Shown: positions 21,963 to 30,532 of the stretch, piece after piece | How positions within the stretch are numbered: position 1 is the stretch's first letter | Layout: each line of letters starts with the position of its first letter | Assembly (NCBI RefSeq): GCF_030161235.1 | Contig: NZ_BSPW01000044.1 | Span: 62,001 to 126,000 of the forward strand | Reading direction: 5' to 3' | Length of the DNA: 64,000 nt | DNA from: Vibrio zhanjiangensis | GTDB lineage: Bacteria > Pseudomonadota > Gammaproteobacteria > Enterobacterales > Vibrionaceae | Program-made: the position numbers and the translations under genes | The notes under the pieces: model-generated | Told to the model about the DNA's origin: nothing | The model's input: only the letters and a program-made list of their open reading frames with translations | Database searches by the model: none

Positions 21963-24311
21963 ATGAAACCTATAAAAAACCTCGCTCAATATTACGTCGA
22001 TCTTTTGGTTAAGCTCGGTATTTTACGTTTTTCTATTCTTCTTGCTTTGGCCATTGTTGCTTTGGCTGTGGTTGTTCAAGTTGGTATTACCTTAGTTCTT
22101 AGCGGGCGTGTTGATGATATTGACATAGTTCGGTCGGTATTTTTTGGATTGTTAATTACTCCTTGGGCTGTCTACTTTCTCTCTGTTGTTGTCGATCAGC
22201 TTGAAGAATCAAGACAACGCCTATCAAAGTTAGTGTCAAAGCTCAGAGACATGCGCTCTCGCGATCAGGATTTGAACCACAAGTTACATCAAAATATTTC
22301 CAAGTTGAATTTGGAAATCGAAGAAAGAATTAAAGCCGAAGAAGCCAGAGAAGAAGCAATGAAAGATCTTGAAAATGAGGTCTATCAGCGAGAGCGTACT
22401 CAACTTGAATTGGCAGAAAGAACGGCACTTTTAAGATCGTTCATTGATGCTTCACCTGACCTTATCTATTACCGCAATGCCGATGGTGTGTTTTCAGGGT
22501 GTAACCGTGCAATGGAGGAACTAACAGGGAAGAAGGAGAACCAATTGGTGGGCCTAACTCCTTGGGATGTGTATCGTAAAGAAGTGGCGCAACAAATTGT
22601 AGATACCGACCAAAAAGTATTTTCTGATAATAAAGCGCTTACATACGAACAGTGGTTGGAGTATCCAGACGGACGCAAAAGTTTTTTTGAGTTACGTAAG
22701 GTGCCTTTTTACAGTAAAGATGGTCGCCATTTGGGGCTGGTTGGTTTTGGGCGTGATATCACGGAGCGAAAGAAACATGAAGAATCGCTAGAAAAAGCCA
22801 GCCGTGATAAGACAACATTTATTTCCACCATCAGTCATGAATTACGAACGCCACTAAATGGCATTGTTGGCTTGAGTCGAATGCTACTTGATACCCAACT
22901 CACTGATGAGCAGCGTCATCAAATGCAAACGATCAATGTCAGTGCGATTACTTTGGGCAATATATTTAATGACATTATTGATATGGATAAGTTTGATCGT
23001 CGCAAACTTGAATTATTTCCTGCCCCCTTGAATTTTGAGGAATTTGTTGCGGAAATGGAGAGTATTTCTGCATTGATGGCGTCGCAAAAAAACTTGCGTT
23101 TCGATTTGGAACGTCTTACTGACCTACCTGCGGCAATTGAGGTTGATGCTACTCGACTTCGACAGGTTTTGTGGAATTTGATCAGTAATGCCATGAAATT
23201 CACCAAAGAAGGTGGCGTCGTAATGACTGTCGAGGCTGAGACTCGAGATGCGTTGGCTTACATTACTATTGAAATTGAAGATAGTGGTGTGGGCATACCG
23301 GAAGCAGAATTAGATAAAATTTTTGCTATGTATTACCAAGTTAAGTCGAGCAAGGACAACCTTCATGCTGTTGGAACTGGTATTGGTTTAGCCGTCTCCA
23401 AGCAATTAATTAAGATGATGGGTGGGGACATTCAAGTAAACAGCGAAGAAGGGTTTGGTAGTACTTTTACTGTGACTCTTTGCGTGCCCTTGGTGACGGC
23501 AGACACGACTTTTGACCAAGTGGAGGAAAGGGACCAAAGAGAGCTCAATATTTTTATGGTTGAAGATATTGAACTCAATATTACAGTCGCCCGCTCCCTT
23601 TTCGAGAGTATGGGACATGAGGTTACGGTTGCAATGACAGGGCAAGATGCTATCGAAATGTTTGATCCAGAGCTCTATGACCTTGTCTTTTTAGATATTC
23701 AACTGCCTGATATGACAGGTTTTGATGTCGCGAGCTTCTATCGAAAAACGTATAAGGAATTGCCACCTTTAGTCGCTTTAACAGCAAACGTGCTCAAAAA
23801 TAAAGATGAATATTTGGCTAAAGGAATGGATGAAGCAATAAGTAAACCTCTGTCAGTCAAAGCAGTACAAGACATTATCGCAAAATTTACATCCAGTGGT
23901 TGCCCAACACTTCCTGAGAGTATCAAATTAGAAGAACTAGGAGAGGTCAGTGAGCTTTATTATCGGGTACTCGATATTGAGATGCTGGAGTCTTATGTTT
24001 CCATTGTTGGCACTCAACCTGTGCTCGATAGTATAACCATGTTTGAAAATATGATGCCGGATTATATCAAGGTACTCGACTCGAATATGATAGCGAAAGA
24101 CCAGCAAGGTATTGTTGAGGAAGCGCATAAAATAAAAGGTGCCGCGGGTTCTATAGGCCTAAAGCATATTCAAATGGTGGCCCAAAAAGCTCAGTCTCCA
24201 GAGCGCCCTGCTTGGTGGGAAAATATTGATGATTGGGTCGAAGAAATCAAAAATGAATATCAGAACGACATATTAACGCTAAAAGAGTGGCTTGGCAGAA
24301 AGAACAAATAA
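21963..24311 (+). CDS. arcB: Aerobic respiration control hybrid sensor kinase ArcB
   Basis: Senses quinone redox state and phosphorylates ArcA under low oxygen. The 782 residues (E. coli 778) show two membrane helices (about 20-75), a coiled coil, a PAS domain (about 155-270), the HisKA box with His292 in STISHELRTPLNG, an ATPase domain with GTGIGLAVS, a receiver with Asp578 in FLDIQLPDMTG, and a C-terminal Hpt domain with His722 in EEAHKIKGAAGS. All phosphorelay residues are present. It follows the PAS-GGDEF cyclase by 80 bases and may be cotranscribed with it. A shared terminator lies between it and convergent tolC. Confidence 0.96.
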   Translation: MKPIKNLAQYYVDLLVKLGILRFSILLALAIVALAVVVQVGITLVLSGRVDDIDIVRSVFFGLLITPWAVYFLSVVVDQLEESRQRLSKLVSKLRDMRSRDQDLNHKLHQNISKLNLEIEERIKAEEAREEAMKDLENEVYQRERTQLELAERTALLRSFIDASPDLIYYRNADGVFSGCNRAMEELTGKKENQLVGLTPWDVYRKEVAQQIVDTDQKVFSDNKALTYEQWLEYPDGRKSFFELRKVPFYSKDGRHLGLVGFGRDITERKKHEESLEKASRDKTTFISTISHELRTPLNGIVGLSRMLLDTQLTDEQRHQMQTINVSAITLGNIFNDIIDMDKFDRRKLELFPAPLNFEEFVAEMESISALMASQKNLRFDLERLTDLPAAIEVDATRLRQVLWNLISNAMKFTKEGGVVMTVEAETRDALAYITIEIEDSGVGIPEAELDKIFAMYYQVKSSKDNLHAVGTGIGLAVSKQLIKMMGGDIQVNSEEGFGSTFTVTLCVPLVTADTTFDQVEERDQRELNIFMVEDIELNITVARSLFESMGHEVTVAMTGQDAIEMFDPELYDLVFLDIQLPDMTGFDVASFYRKTYKELPPLVALTANVLKNKDEYLAKGMDEAISKPLSVKAVQDIIAKFTSSGCPTLPESIKLEELGEVSELYYRVLDIEMLESYVSIVGTQPVLDSITMFENMMPDYIKVLDSNMIAKDQQGIVEEAHKIKGAAGSIGLKHIQMVAQKAQSPERPAWWENIDDWVEEIKNEYQNDILTLKEWLGRKNK

Positions 24312-24342
24312 TGGTCTGTGAGAGCCCATACGGTTTTAAAAA

Positions 24343-24370
24343 TGAAGGATGAAATACTTTTCATCCTTCA
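24343..24370 (-). terminator. Intrinsic terminator of tolC (shared stem with arcB)
   Basis: A perfect 12-bp stem TGAAGGATGAAA/TTTCATCCTTCA with loop TACT. On the minus strand it is followed by TTTTT, making it a good terminator for tolC; on the plus strand there is no T run. Confidence 0.85.
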
Positions 24371-24383
24371 GATCAATCATGAT

Positions 24384-25706
24384 TTATTTTTGCTTTGCGA
24401 CTTTTAATCCTGAATTAATGTCAAGAACGTCCTGTTCACTTAGAGTGCCTACCGCTTGACGTAGTTGAAGTACGCTCAATATATAGTCGTAGCGAGCGTT
24501 TGATAGGTTCTTATTGGCATCATAAAGATTTCTAGTTGAATCAAGAACATCAACAATAGTACGAGTACCTACATCAAAACCCGCTTCGGTGGCTTCTAGC
24601 GCAGATTTTGCAGAAACGACCGTTTGCTCATACGCACGCAGTGCGCCAATTGAGGCGTTAATGTTGTTGTTAAAGGCACGTACATCTTTAACAACACTTC
24701 GATAAGAGGCTTCAAGATCTTGGCTGGCGGCGACAAAATCAAATTCAGCTTGTTTGGTTAATGATGACGTTGCACCACCGCTGTATATGGGAACTGAGAG
24801 ATTGAGGCCAATATTGAAATTATCAGAGTCGTAATCACTACCTGTAATGTCACTGTTCTTCTGCTCAGCAAGTGTATAGCCACCATCTAAAGTCAGTGAT
24901 GGTAGATGCCCCGAGCTTTGTAATGAAATATTGTCTTTTGCAATATCTTTGGTAATTCGTGATGAAAGCAGAGTTAAGTTTTTCTGCTCAGCTTCTTTGA
25001 GTAGGCTGTCGACAGGCGCTTTGGTTTTGCTTGCAGAAAAGCGTTCAATATCAAGGATATTGAGGTCCGCATGCTCTAATCCTGTTATCTCCCGTAGACC
25101 TTCGTAGCTATTGACAAGGCTGTTTTCTGCTAACACTTCGTCGGCTAAAACGGAATCATATTGAGCTTGTGCATCATGAACATCAGTGATTGCAGATAAA
25201 CCGACTTCAAAACGCTGTTTTGTCTGCTCTAATTGACGACCAACCGCGGCTTTTTCAGCTTGGACAAATTCCAAATTATCTTGTGCTCTTAATACATCGA
25301 AGTAGGCAGTTGAAACACGCAAAATAAGTGCTTGTTGAGCAGCGGCGTACGCGGCATCAGCTTTGCGAGCAGTCTTTTCTGCTGTGTCTAAAGTAAGCCA
25401 ACTTGAACGCTTATACAGTTCTTGTGAAAAACCCAGAGTTGTATTCCAAACATCGAAATCATTGCTAGCATCTCTCAACTCTCCCTGATTGATGTCGTAT
25501 GATGCCGTTAGATTGATTTGAGGGAGTAAGGTAGCACGACTTGAATTAATGGCTTCAAAAGCAGAGTCTCTTGATGCTTTAGCGCTTAAGAGTGTAGGGT
25601 CGTTTGTTTTTGCTTGATTATATATTTCCGTCAGTGTATCCGCGAAAACATTGGCACTTAAGCTGCCTAGTGTTGCACTGATAACAAGTGGAAGCAGTCT
25701 TCTCAT
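24384..25706 (-). CDS. tolC: Outer-membrane efflux channel TolC
   Basis: Trimeric outer-membrane exit duct shared by multidrug efflux pumps and type I secretion. The start is ATG 25706, with AGGA at good spacing; a longer frame to 25745 would place residues before the signal peptide. The 440 residues begin with a Sec signal (MRRLLPLVISATLGSLSANVFA, cleaved before DTL) and contain the family's two structural repeats; SAITDVHDAQAQYDSVLA and VGTRTIVDVLDSTRNLYDA are the matched helical signatures. It is shorter than E. coli TolC because the C-terminal tail is missing. It is divergent from nudF, as in E. coli. Confidence 0.95.
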   Translation of the reverse strand: MRRLLPLVISATLGSLSANVFADTLTEIYNQAKTNDPTLLSAKASRDSAFEAINSSRATLLPQINLTASYDINQGELRDASNDFDVWNTTLGFSQELYKRSSWLTLDTAEKTARKADAAYAAAQQALILRVSTAYFDVLRAQDNLEFVQAEKAAVGRQLEQTKQRFEVGLSAITDVHDAQAQYDSVLADEVLAENSLVNSYEGLREITGLEHADLNILDIERFSASKTKAPVDSLLKEAEQKNLTLLSSRITKDIAKDNISLQSSGHLPSLTLDGGYTLAEQKNSDITGSDYDSDNFNIGLNLSVPIYSGGATSSLTKQAEFDFVAASQDLEASYRSVVKDVRAFNNNINASIGALRAYEQTVVSAKSALEATEAGFDVGTRTIVDVLDSTRNLYDANKNLSNARYDYILSVLQLRQAVGTLSEQDVLDINSGLKVAKQK

Positions 25707-25770
25707 CGGTTTTATTCCTGCCAAAATATGAAAAAGGTAACTCATCGAGAGTGTACCTCAAGTCTGATGC

Positions 25771-25796
25771 AAATTTACGCAAAATTTTGTAAATTT
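25771..25796. promoter_or_regulatory. Operator-like inverted repeat upstream of tolC
   Basis: AAATTTAC and GTAAATTT form a perfect 8-bp inverted repeat with a 10-base spacer that itself contains AAAATTTT. It lies 65-90 bases before the tolC start, in the shared tolC-nudF control region. The binding protein is unknown. Confidence 0.5.
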
Positions 25797-25938
25797 TTAC
25801 ACTGAGTTATCTAAAAAACGCATTAAAAGAGCGCGTTATTTAACTCAGAATATAAAAATTGTATAAAAAGTTGAACTACACCCTTGGAAGTTAAGCTTTT
25901 GTCTGAGTAAACTGTAAAATTAACTTATGAGGTAGCCA

Positions 25939-26568
25939 ATGTCACATAATGATGACCAACAGCACGAATTTACTTCTCAAGATGTAGAGATACTCTCAAA
26001 AGAAACGCTATTTTCAGGCTTTTTTAACATGGTCAAGTATCGCTTTAGACACAAATTGTTCCAAGGCGGCTGGAGTGATGTGATTGAAAGAGAGATGTTC
26101 GAAAGAGGTAACGCTGCTGCCGTGCTTCCCTACGACCCAGTCAATGATAAAGTGGTTTTAGTCGAACAAATTCGAGTCGGAGCTTTGACAGATTCCAACC
26201 CTTGGCAGTTTGAAATTGTGGCCGGAATGATTGATTGTGGAGAATGTTCTGAAACGGTTGTCCGTCGTGAAGCCATAGAGGAAGCTAATGTTTCTATTAG
26301 TGATCTTTTAAAAGTCACCTCATATTATCCTTCTTCCGGTGGCTGCAGTGAAAGGTTGGATATCTATATTGGTAAGATTGATGCATCAAACGCAAATGGC
26401 ATTCATGGTTTAGACTATGAAGGAGAGGACATCAAAGTTCATGTAGTAAGTCGAGAAACTGCTTACCAATGGGTGGTTGATGGGAAATTTGAAAATGGTG
26501 CTTCAATTATTGCATTGCAATGGTTGCAGCTGAATTACCAGTCCGTAAGAGAACAATGGCAAGACTAG
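25939..26568 (+). CDS. nudF: ADP-ribose pyrophosphatase NudF (Nudix hydrolase)
   Basis: Splits ADP-ribose into AMP and ribose 5-phosphate. The 209 residues equal E. coli NudF in length. The Nudix box runs GMIDCGECSETVV then RREAIEEANV: the catalytic REAIEE is intact but the last conserved glycine of the box is replaced by Asn. Flanking parts LVEQIRVGALTDSNPWQFEIVAG and SYYPSSGGCSERLDIYIG match the family. It is the first gene of a run nudF-yqiB-cpdA-yqiA-parE-parC, the order found in E. coli. Its 3' end overlaps yqiB by 13 bases. Confidence 0.95.
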   Translation: MSHNDDQQHEFTSQDVEILSKETLFSGFFNMVKYRFRHKLFQGGWSDVIEREMFERGNAAAVLPYDPVNDKVVLVEQIRVGALTDSNPWQFEIVAGMIDCGECSETVVRREAIEEANVSISDLLKVTSYYPSSGGCSERLDIYIGKIDASNANGIHGLDYEGEDIKVHVVSRETAYQWVVDGKFENGASIIALQWLQLNYQSVREQWQD

Positions 26569-26996
26569 CAGTAAAAAAGCCGTATCATGTAGACTTGGCA
26601 GATCTGATGCGAACTTATGAAACCAACTATGCCAAGTTAAATGCCCTGTTACCCAGCAAGGCTAAAGTGGGTGATGTGCGCTGTTACCAAGCGGCTAATA
26701 TGACCTACCAAATTCAAGTGGCAGAAGTCACAAAGTACACAACTTTGGTCGATATCTGTCAAAGCGATGACGTTCCGGTGTTTCCTTTGCCCCAAATGTC
26801 TGTCAGGCTCTATCATGATGCTCGCGTAGCAGAGGTGTGTGAATGTGCACATCTGAAACGAGTTAGGGCTCGCTACGACTATCCTAATGATAAAATGGTT
26901 CAACAAGACGAAAAATTACAGCGCAACCGTTTTTTAGGAGATTGGTTATCTTTTTGTTTAAGGCATGGTATTAGCCGCACGCCACTCAATATTTAG
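26556..26996 (+). CDS. yqiB: DUF1249 protein YqiB
   Basis: Conserved protein of unknown function, 146 residues, alike to E. coli YqiB in PQMSVRLYHDARVAEVCEC and RARYDYPNDKMVQQDEK. No signal peptide or membrane segment. I start at ATG 26556, which is inside the nudF 3' end and preceded by AAGAG, rather than at an upstream in-frame GTG-type start. The overlap with nudF and the 9-base gap to cpdA suggest tight cotranscription. The family is always found between nudF and cpdA in enterics and vibrios to my knowledge. Confidence 0.88.
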   Translation: MARLAVKKPYHVDLADLMRTYETNYAKLNALLPSKAKVGDVRCYQAANMTYQIQVAEVTKYTTLVDICQSDDVPVFPLPQMSVRLYHDARVAEVCECAHLKRVRARYDYPNDKMVQQDEKLQRNRFLGDWLSFCLRHGISRTPLNI

Positions 26997-27005
26997 GTTT
27001 ATATT

Positions 27006-27824
27006 TTGAAAGTAACGTCTAATTCTGCAGATGGTAGTATCAGGCTGCTACAGATTACAGATACCCATCTATTCGAAGCTAAAGATGGCAGCCTTCTGAG
27101 TGTTAATACAAGTGATAGTTTTGATGCCGTTGTCAATGCGATTGTCGAGCAAAACACAAGTTACGAAGTGATTGTTGCTACGGGGGATATCTCACAAGAC
27201 CATAGCGAGGTCTCGTATCAGCGTTTCGAAGCAGGCATCTCCAAGCTGAATAAGATGTGTTTTTGGCTACCGGGGAATCATGATTATAGGCCCAGTATGG
27301 ACGCTGTACTGCCTTCGCCCCAGATTCAATATCTTGAACACCTCCTGCTTGGAGACCATTGGCAAATGATAGTGCTAGACTCTCAGGTTGTGGGGGTTCC
27401 TCATGGGCGCTTAAGTGAACAACAACTAGCCCTACTTGAAGATAAACTCAGTTTTTATTCAGATCGCCATACTCTGGTTTTATTGCACCATCACCCAGTA
27501 TTAATTGGTAGTGCTTGGCTAGATCAGCATAGCCTTAAAGATGCTGAAAGCTTCTGGCATATCGTTGAACAACATCACAATGTCAAAGCGGTTCTGTGTG
27601 GTCATGTACATCAGGATATGGATAGATATCGCAACAATGTTAGAGTCATGGCGACACCATCTACATGTGTACAGTTTAAGCCTCTTAGTGATGATTTTGC
27701 CGTTGATGATCAGTCTCCCGGGTGGCGTGAACTTTTGTTAAGCCCAGATGGAAATCTAACAACCGAAGTGAAGCGCTTGCCTGCTGGGAGTTTTATGCCC
27801 GATTTTAGTTCATCAGGCTATTAA
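27006..27824 (+). CDS. cpdA: 3',5'-cyclic-AMP phosphodiesterase CpdA
   Basis: Hydrolyses cAMP and so tunes CRP signalling. The 272 residues carry the metallophosphoesterase motifs in order: DTH (ITDTHLF), GDISQD, GNHD (PGNHDYR), HHHP and GHVHQD. The start appears to be a TTG at 27006, with TAGG upstream; no ATG or GTG fits before the conserved IRLLQITDTHLF. In E. coli cpdA sits at the same place. yqiA follows after 29 bases. Confidence 0.93.
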   Translation: MKVTSNSADGSIRLLQITDTHLFEAKDGSLLSVNTSDSFDAVVNAIVEQNTSYEVIVATGDISQDHSEVSYQRFEAGISKLNKMCFWLPGNHDYRPSMDAVLPSPQIQYLEHLLLGDHWQMIVLDSQVVGVPHGRLSEQQLALLEDKLSFYSDRHTLVLLHHHPVLIGSAWLDQHSLKDAESFWHIVEQHHNVKAVLCGHVHQDMDRYRNNVRVMATPSTCVQFKPLSDDFAVDDQSPGWRELLLSPDGNLTTEVKRLPAGSFMPDFSSSGY

Positions 27825-27853
27825 ATGCTGAACTGCTGCCTTTGAGAATAACT

Positions 27854-28435
27854 ATGAAGCCATCTTTACTCTTATATATTCATGGATTTAACAGCTCTCC
27901 TTTATCACAAAAAGCGACAATGATGAGCGAATATTGTGCTCAGCAAAGGCCTGACATTAAAGTTGTTGTGCCGCAACTTCCCTGTTTTCCGCAACAAGCT
28001 GCTGATGACTTATTAAACATAATTGAGCAGTACAAGGATGATTATCGTATTGGATTAATCGGCAGCTCTCTCGGAGGGTACATGTGTCTGTGGCTCAATG
28101 CTCAATTTGGTTTTAAGGCCGTGGTCATTAACCCAGCCGTTAGACCTTATGAGTTATTGGAAGATTACTTAGGGGAGCAAGAAAACCCGTATACAGGTCA
28201 GCGTTATGTGCTGGATAAAACTCATATCGAAGAATTGAAATCTTTAGATATCTCTAACATAACACATCCAGAAGATTTTTGGCTGTTGCAACAAACCCAA
28301 GATGAGGTGCTTGATTTTCGTCAAGCTGTTGAGCGGTTCGCATTGTCTAAACAGACAATAGAAGAGGGGGGGAATCACAGTTTTGTTGGTTTTGAACGTC
28401 ATCTAAAGTCAATCATTGAATTCCTTCAGCTATAG
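27854..28435 (+). CDS. yqiA: Esterase YqiA (alpha/beta hydrolase)
   Basis: Small alpha/beta hydrolase; the E. coli protein has esterase activity on acyl-CoA-type and ester substrates, though the natural substrate is uncertain. The 193 residues start at ATG 27854 (TTG at 27842 rejected). Motifs: LYIHGFNSSPLSQKA with the oxyanion region, GSSLGGYM with nucleophile Ser, VINPAVRPYELLEDYLG, LQQTQDEVLDFRQA with the acid, and EGGNHSFVGFE with the histidine. It lies between cpdA and parE; a terminator-like stem follows. Confidence 0.9.
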   Translation: MKPSLLLYIHGFNSSPLSQKATMMSEYCAQQRPDIKVVVPQLPCFPQQAADDLLNIIEQYKDDYRIGLIGSSLGGYMCLWLNAQFGFKAVVINPAVRPYELLEDYLGEQENPYTGQRYVLDKTHIEELKSLDISNITHPEDFWLLQQTQDEVLDFRQAVERFALSKQTIEEGGNHSFVGFERHLKSIIEFLQL

Positions 28436-28539
28436 TTTTCATTGAGGGAAAAGTCATAAATTTAGTTGTTAGTTAGTTATCCCACTTGACATAGTTCCCT
28501 CTCTTCCAGACTATGTTTCTCCTGTACTGAGCTGGATAC

Positions 28540-28567
28540 AAAACGATGAGCGTTTGATCGTTTTTTT
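28540..28567 (+). terminator. Intrinsic terminator between yqiA and parE
   Basis: AAAACGAT pairs with ATCGTTTT around a nine-base loop and ends in seven T residues. It would end the nudF-yqiA transcript before parE, implying that parE has its own promoter in 28568-28648 or depends on read-through. Confidence 0.7.
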
Positions 28568-28648
28568 AGTCCATATGCAATCAAATGGGCTCTAAAGGCT
28601 GATTGGCTCAGTTAACCATTTTATTTTCTAAAAACGATATTCCGTATT

Positions 28649-30529
28649 ATGACTGAACAATATAATGCTGGGGCCATTGAGGTTCTTAATGGCTTGGAGC
28701 CGGTACGACGCCGACCTGGGATGTATACGGATACTGCGCGCCCTAATCATTTAGGACAAGAAGTCATCGATAACAGTGTTGATGAGGCGCTAGCCGGACA
28801 CGCGACCAAGGTTCAAGTAATTTTACATGCCGATCAATCGCTTGAAGTGATTGATGATGGACGAGGCATGCCTGTTGATATACATCCAGAAGAAAAAGTC
28901 TCTGGCGTTGAGCTGATTCTATGTAAGCTTCACGCTGGTGGTAAGTTTTCAAATAAAAACTATCAATTCTCCGGCGGTTTACATGGCGTTGGTATTTCCG
29001 TGGTCAATGCCTTATCAAAACGCGTCGAAGTGACGGTAAAACGTGATGGTCAAGTGTATGAAATTGCCTTTGAAAATGGGGACAAAGTTTCCGAATTAAC
29101 CGTTACTGGAACATGTGGCCGACGCAATAAAGGAACCAGTGTTCACTTTTGGCCTGATGCCAAGTATTTTGATTCTGCCAATTTTTCTGTTGCTCGCTTA
29201 GTCAACAACCTTCGTGCCAAAGCGCTATTGTGCCCTGGCCTTGAAATCACTTTTTCAGACAAGGTAAATGGCAATGACTATCAGTGGATGTACGAAGATG
29301 GTTTGAAAGATTACCTTATTGAGGGAGTTAAAGGTTATACCGTATTGCCTGAATCGCCCTTTACTGGTGAGTTTTCAGCTGAAACTGAAGCGGCGACGTG
29401 GGCTGTGATTTGGCAGCCAGAAGGTGGTGAAATGATCACCGAAAGTTACGTGAACTTGATCCCTACTGCACAGGGTGGAACTCATGTAAATGGTTTGCGT
29501 CAGGGCTTGCTTGATGCCATGCGAGAGTTTTGTGAATTTCGCAATCTGCTTCCTCGTGGCGTCAAGTTAACTGGGGATGATGTGTTTGATCGGTGCAGCT
29601 ATGTGCTGTCGGTTAAAATGCAGGACCCTCAGTTTGCAGGACAAACGAAAGAGCGCCTTTCGTCTCGACAAACGGCCGCTTTTGTCTCTGGAGTTGTCAA
29701 AGATGCATTCAGCTTGTGGTTAAATGAAAAGCCTCAATTAGCTGAGCAATTAGCCGAAGTCTGTATCGCCAATGCTCACCGTCGCATGCGTGCGAGTAAG
29801 AAAGTGGTGCGCAAGAAAGTCGCCTCTGGACCTGCGCTACCGGGAAAACTAACCGATTGCTCATTGCAAGATTTAAGTCGTACGGAAATCTTTTTTGTCG
29901 AAGGTGACTCGGCTGGTGGTTCGGCCAAACAAGCCAGAGATCGAGAATTTCAAGCCGTTATGCCACTTCGAGGAAAGATCCTTAATACTTGGGAAGTGTC
30001 TGCTGATCAGGTACTTGCTTCTCAGGAAGTGCATGATATTTCGGTCGCGTTAGGTATTGATCCTGATAGCGATAATTTGGAAGGTTTAAGATATGGAAAG
30101 GTTTGTATCTTAGCCGATGCTGATTCAGATGGTTTGCATATCGCGACGCTGTTGTGCGCTCTTTTTACACGTCATTTCCGGGCCTTGGTAGAAGCAGGGC
30201 ATATCTATGTGGCTAAGCCGCCTCTCTATCGAATCGATTGCGGAAAAGAAGTATTTTATGCCTTAGATGATGATGAGAAAGAAGGGGTCTTGGAGCGATT
30301 ATCGAAAAAGAAAGCCAAGATCAATGTGCAGCGATTTAAAGGACTTGGTGAAATGAATCCATTGCAACTGCGCGAAACAACCATGGATCCAAATACTCGT
30401 CGCCTCGTTCAATTAACCATTGATGATTCAGACGCGACGATGGAAATGATGGATATGCTGCTTGGCAAGAAACGCGCGGATGACCGCCGCTCTTGGCTGC
30501 AAAGTAATGGTGATTTGGCAGAGGTTTAA
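28649..30529 (+). CDS. parE: DNA topoisomerase IV subunit B
   Basis: ATPase subunit of topoisomerase IV, which separates replicated chromosomes. The 626 residues (E. coli 630) show the GHKL ATPase with EVIDNSVDEAL, DDGRGMPV and GGLHGVGISVVNAL, the transducer domain, and the TOPRIM domain with FFVEGDSAGGSAKQARDR and ADADSDGLHI. The ATG at 28649 lacks an obvious ribosome site. It is followed by parC after three bases. Residues of quinolone relevance look like the usual forms. Confidence 0.97.
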   Translation: MTEQYNAGAIEVLNGLEPVRRRPGMYTDTARPNHLGQEVIDNSVDEALAGHATKVQVILHADQSLEVIDDGRGMPVDIHPEEKVSGVELILCKLHAGGKFSNKNYQFSGGLHGVGISVVNALSKRVEVTVKRDGQVYEIAFENGDKVSELTVTGTCGRRNKGTSVHFWPDAKYFDSANFSVARLVNNLRAKALLCPGLEITFSDKVNGNDYQWMYEDGLKDYLIEGVKGYTVLPESPFTGEFSAETEAATWAVIWQPEGGEMITESYVNLIPTAQGGTHVNGLRQGLLDAMREFCEFRNLLPRGVKLTGDDVFDRCSYVLSVKMQDPQFAGQTKERLSSRQTAAFVSGVVKDAFSLWLNEKPQLAEQLAEVCIANAHRRMRASKKVVRKKVASGPALPGKLTDCSLQDLSRTEIFFVEGDSAGGSAKQARDREFQAVMPLRGKILNTWEVSADQVLASQEVHDISVALGIDPDSDNLEGLRYGKVCILADADSDGLHIATLLCALFTRHFRALVEAGHIYVAKPPLYRIDCGKEVFYALDDDEKEGVLERLSKKKAKINVQRFKGLGEMNPLQLRETTMDPNTRRLVQLTIDDSDATMEMMDMLLGKKRADDRRSWLQSNGDLAEV

Positions 30530-30532
30530 CGA

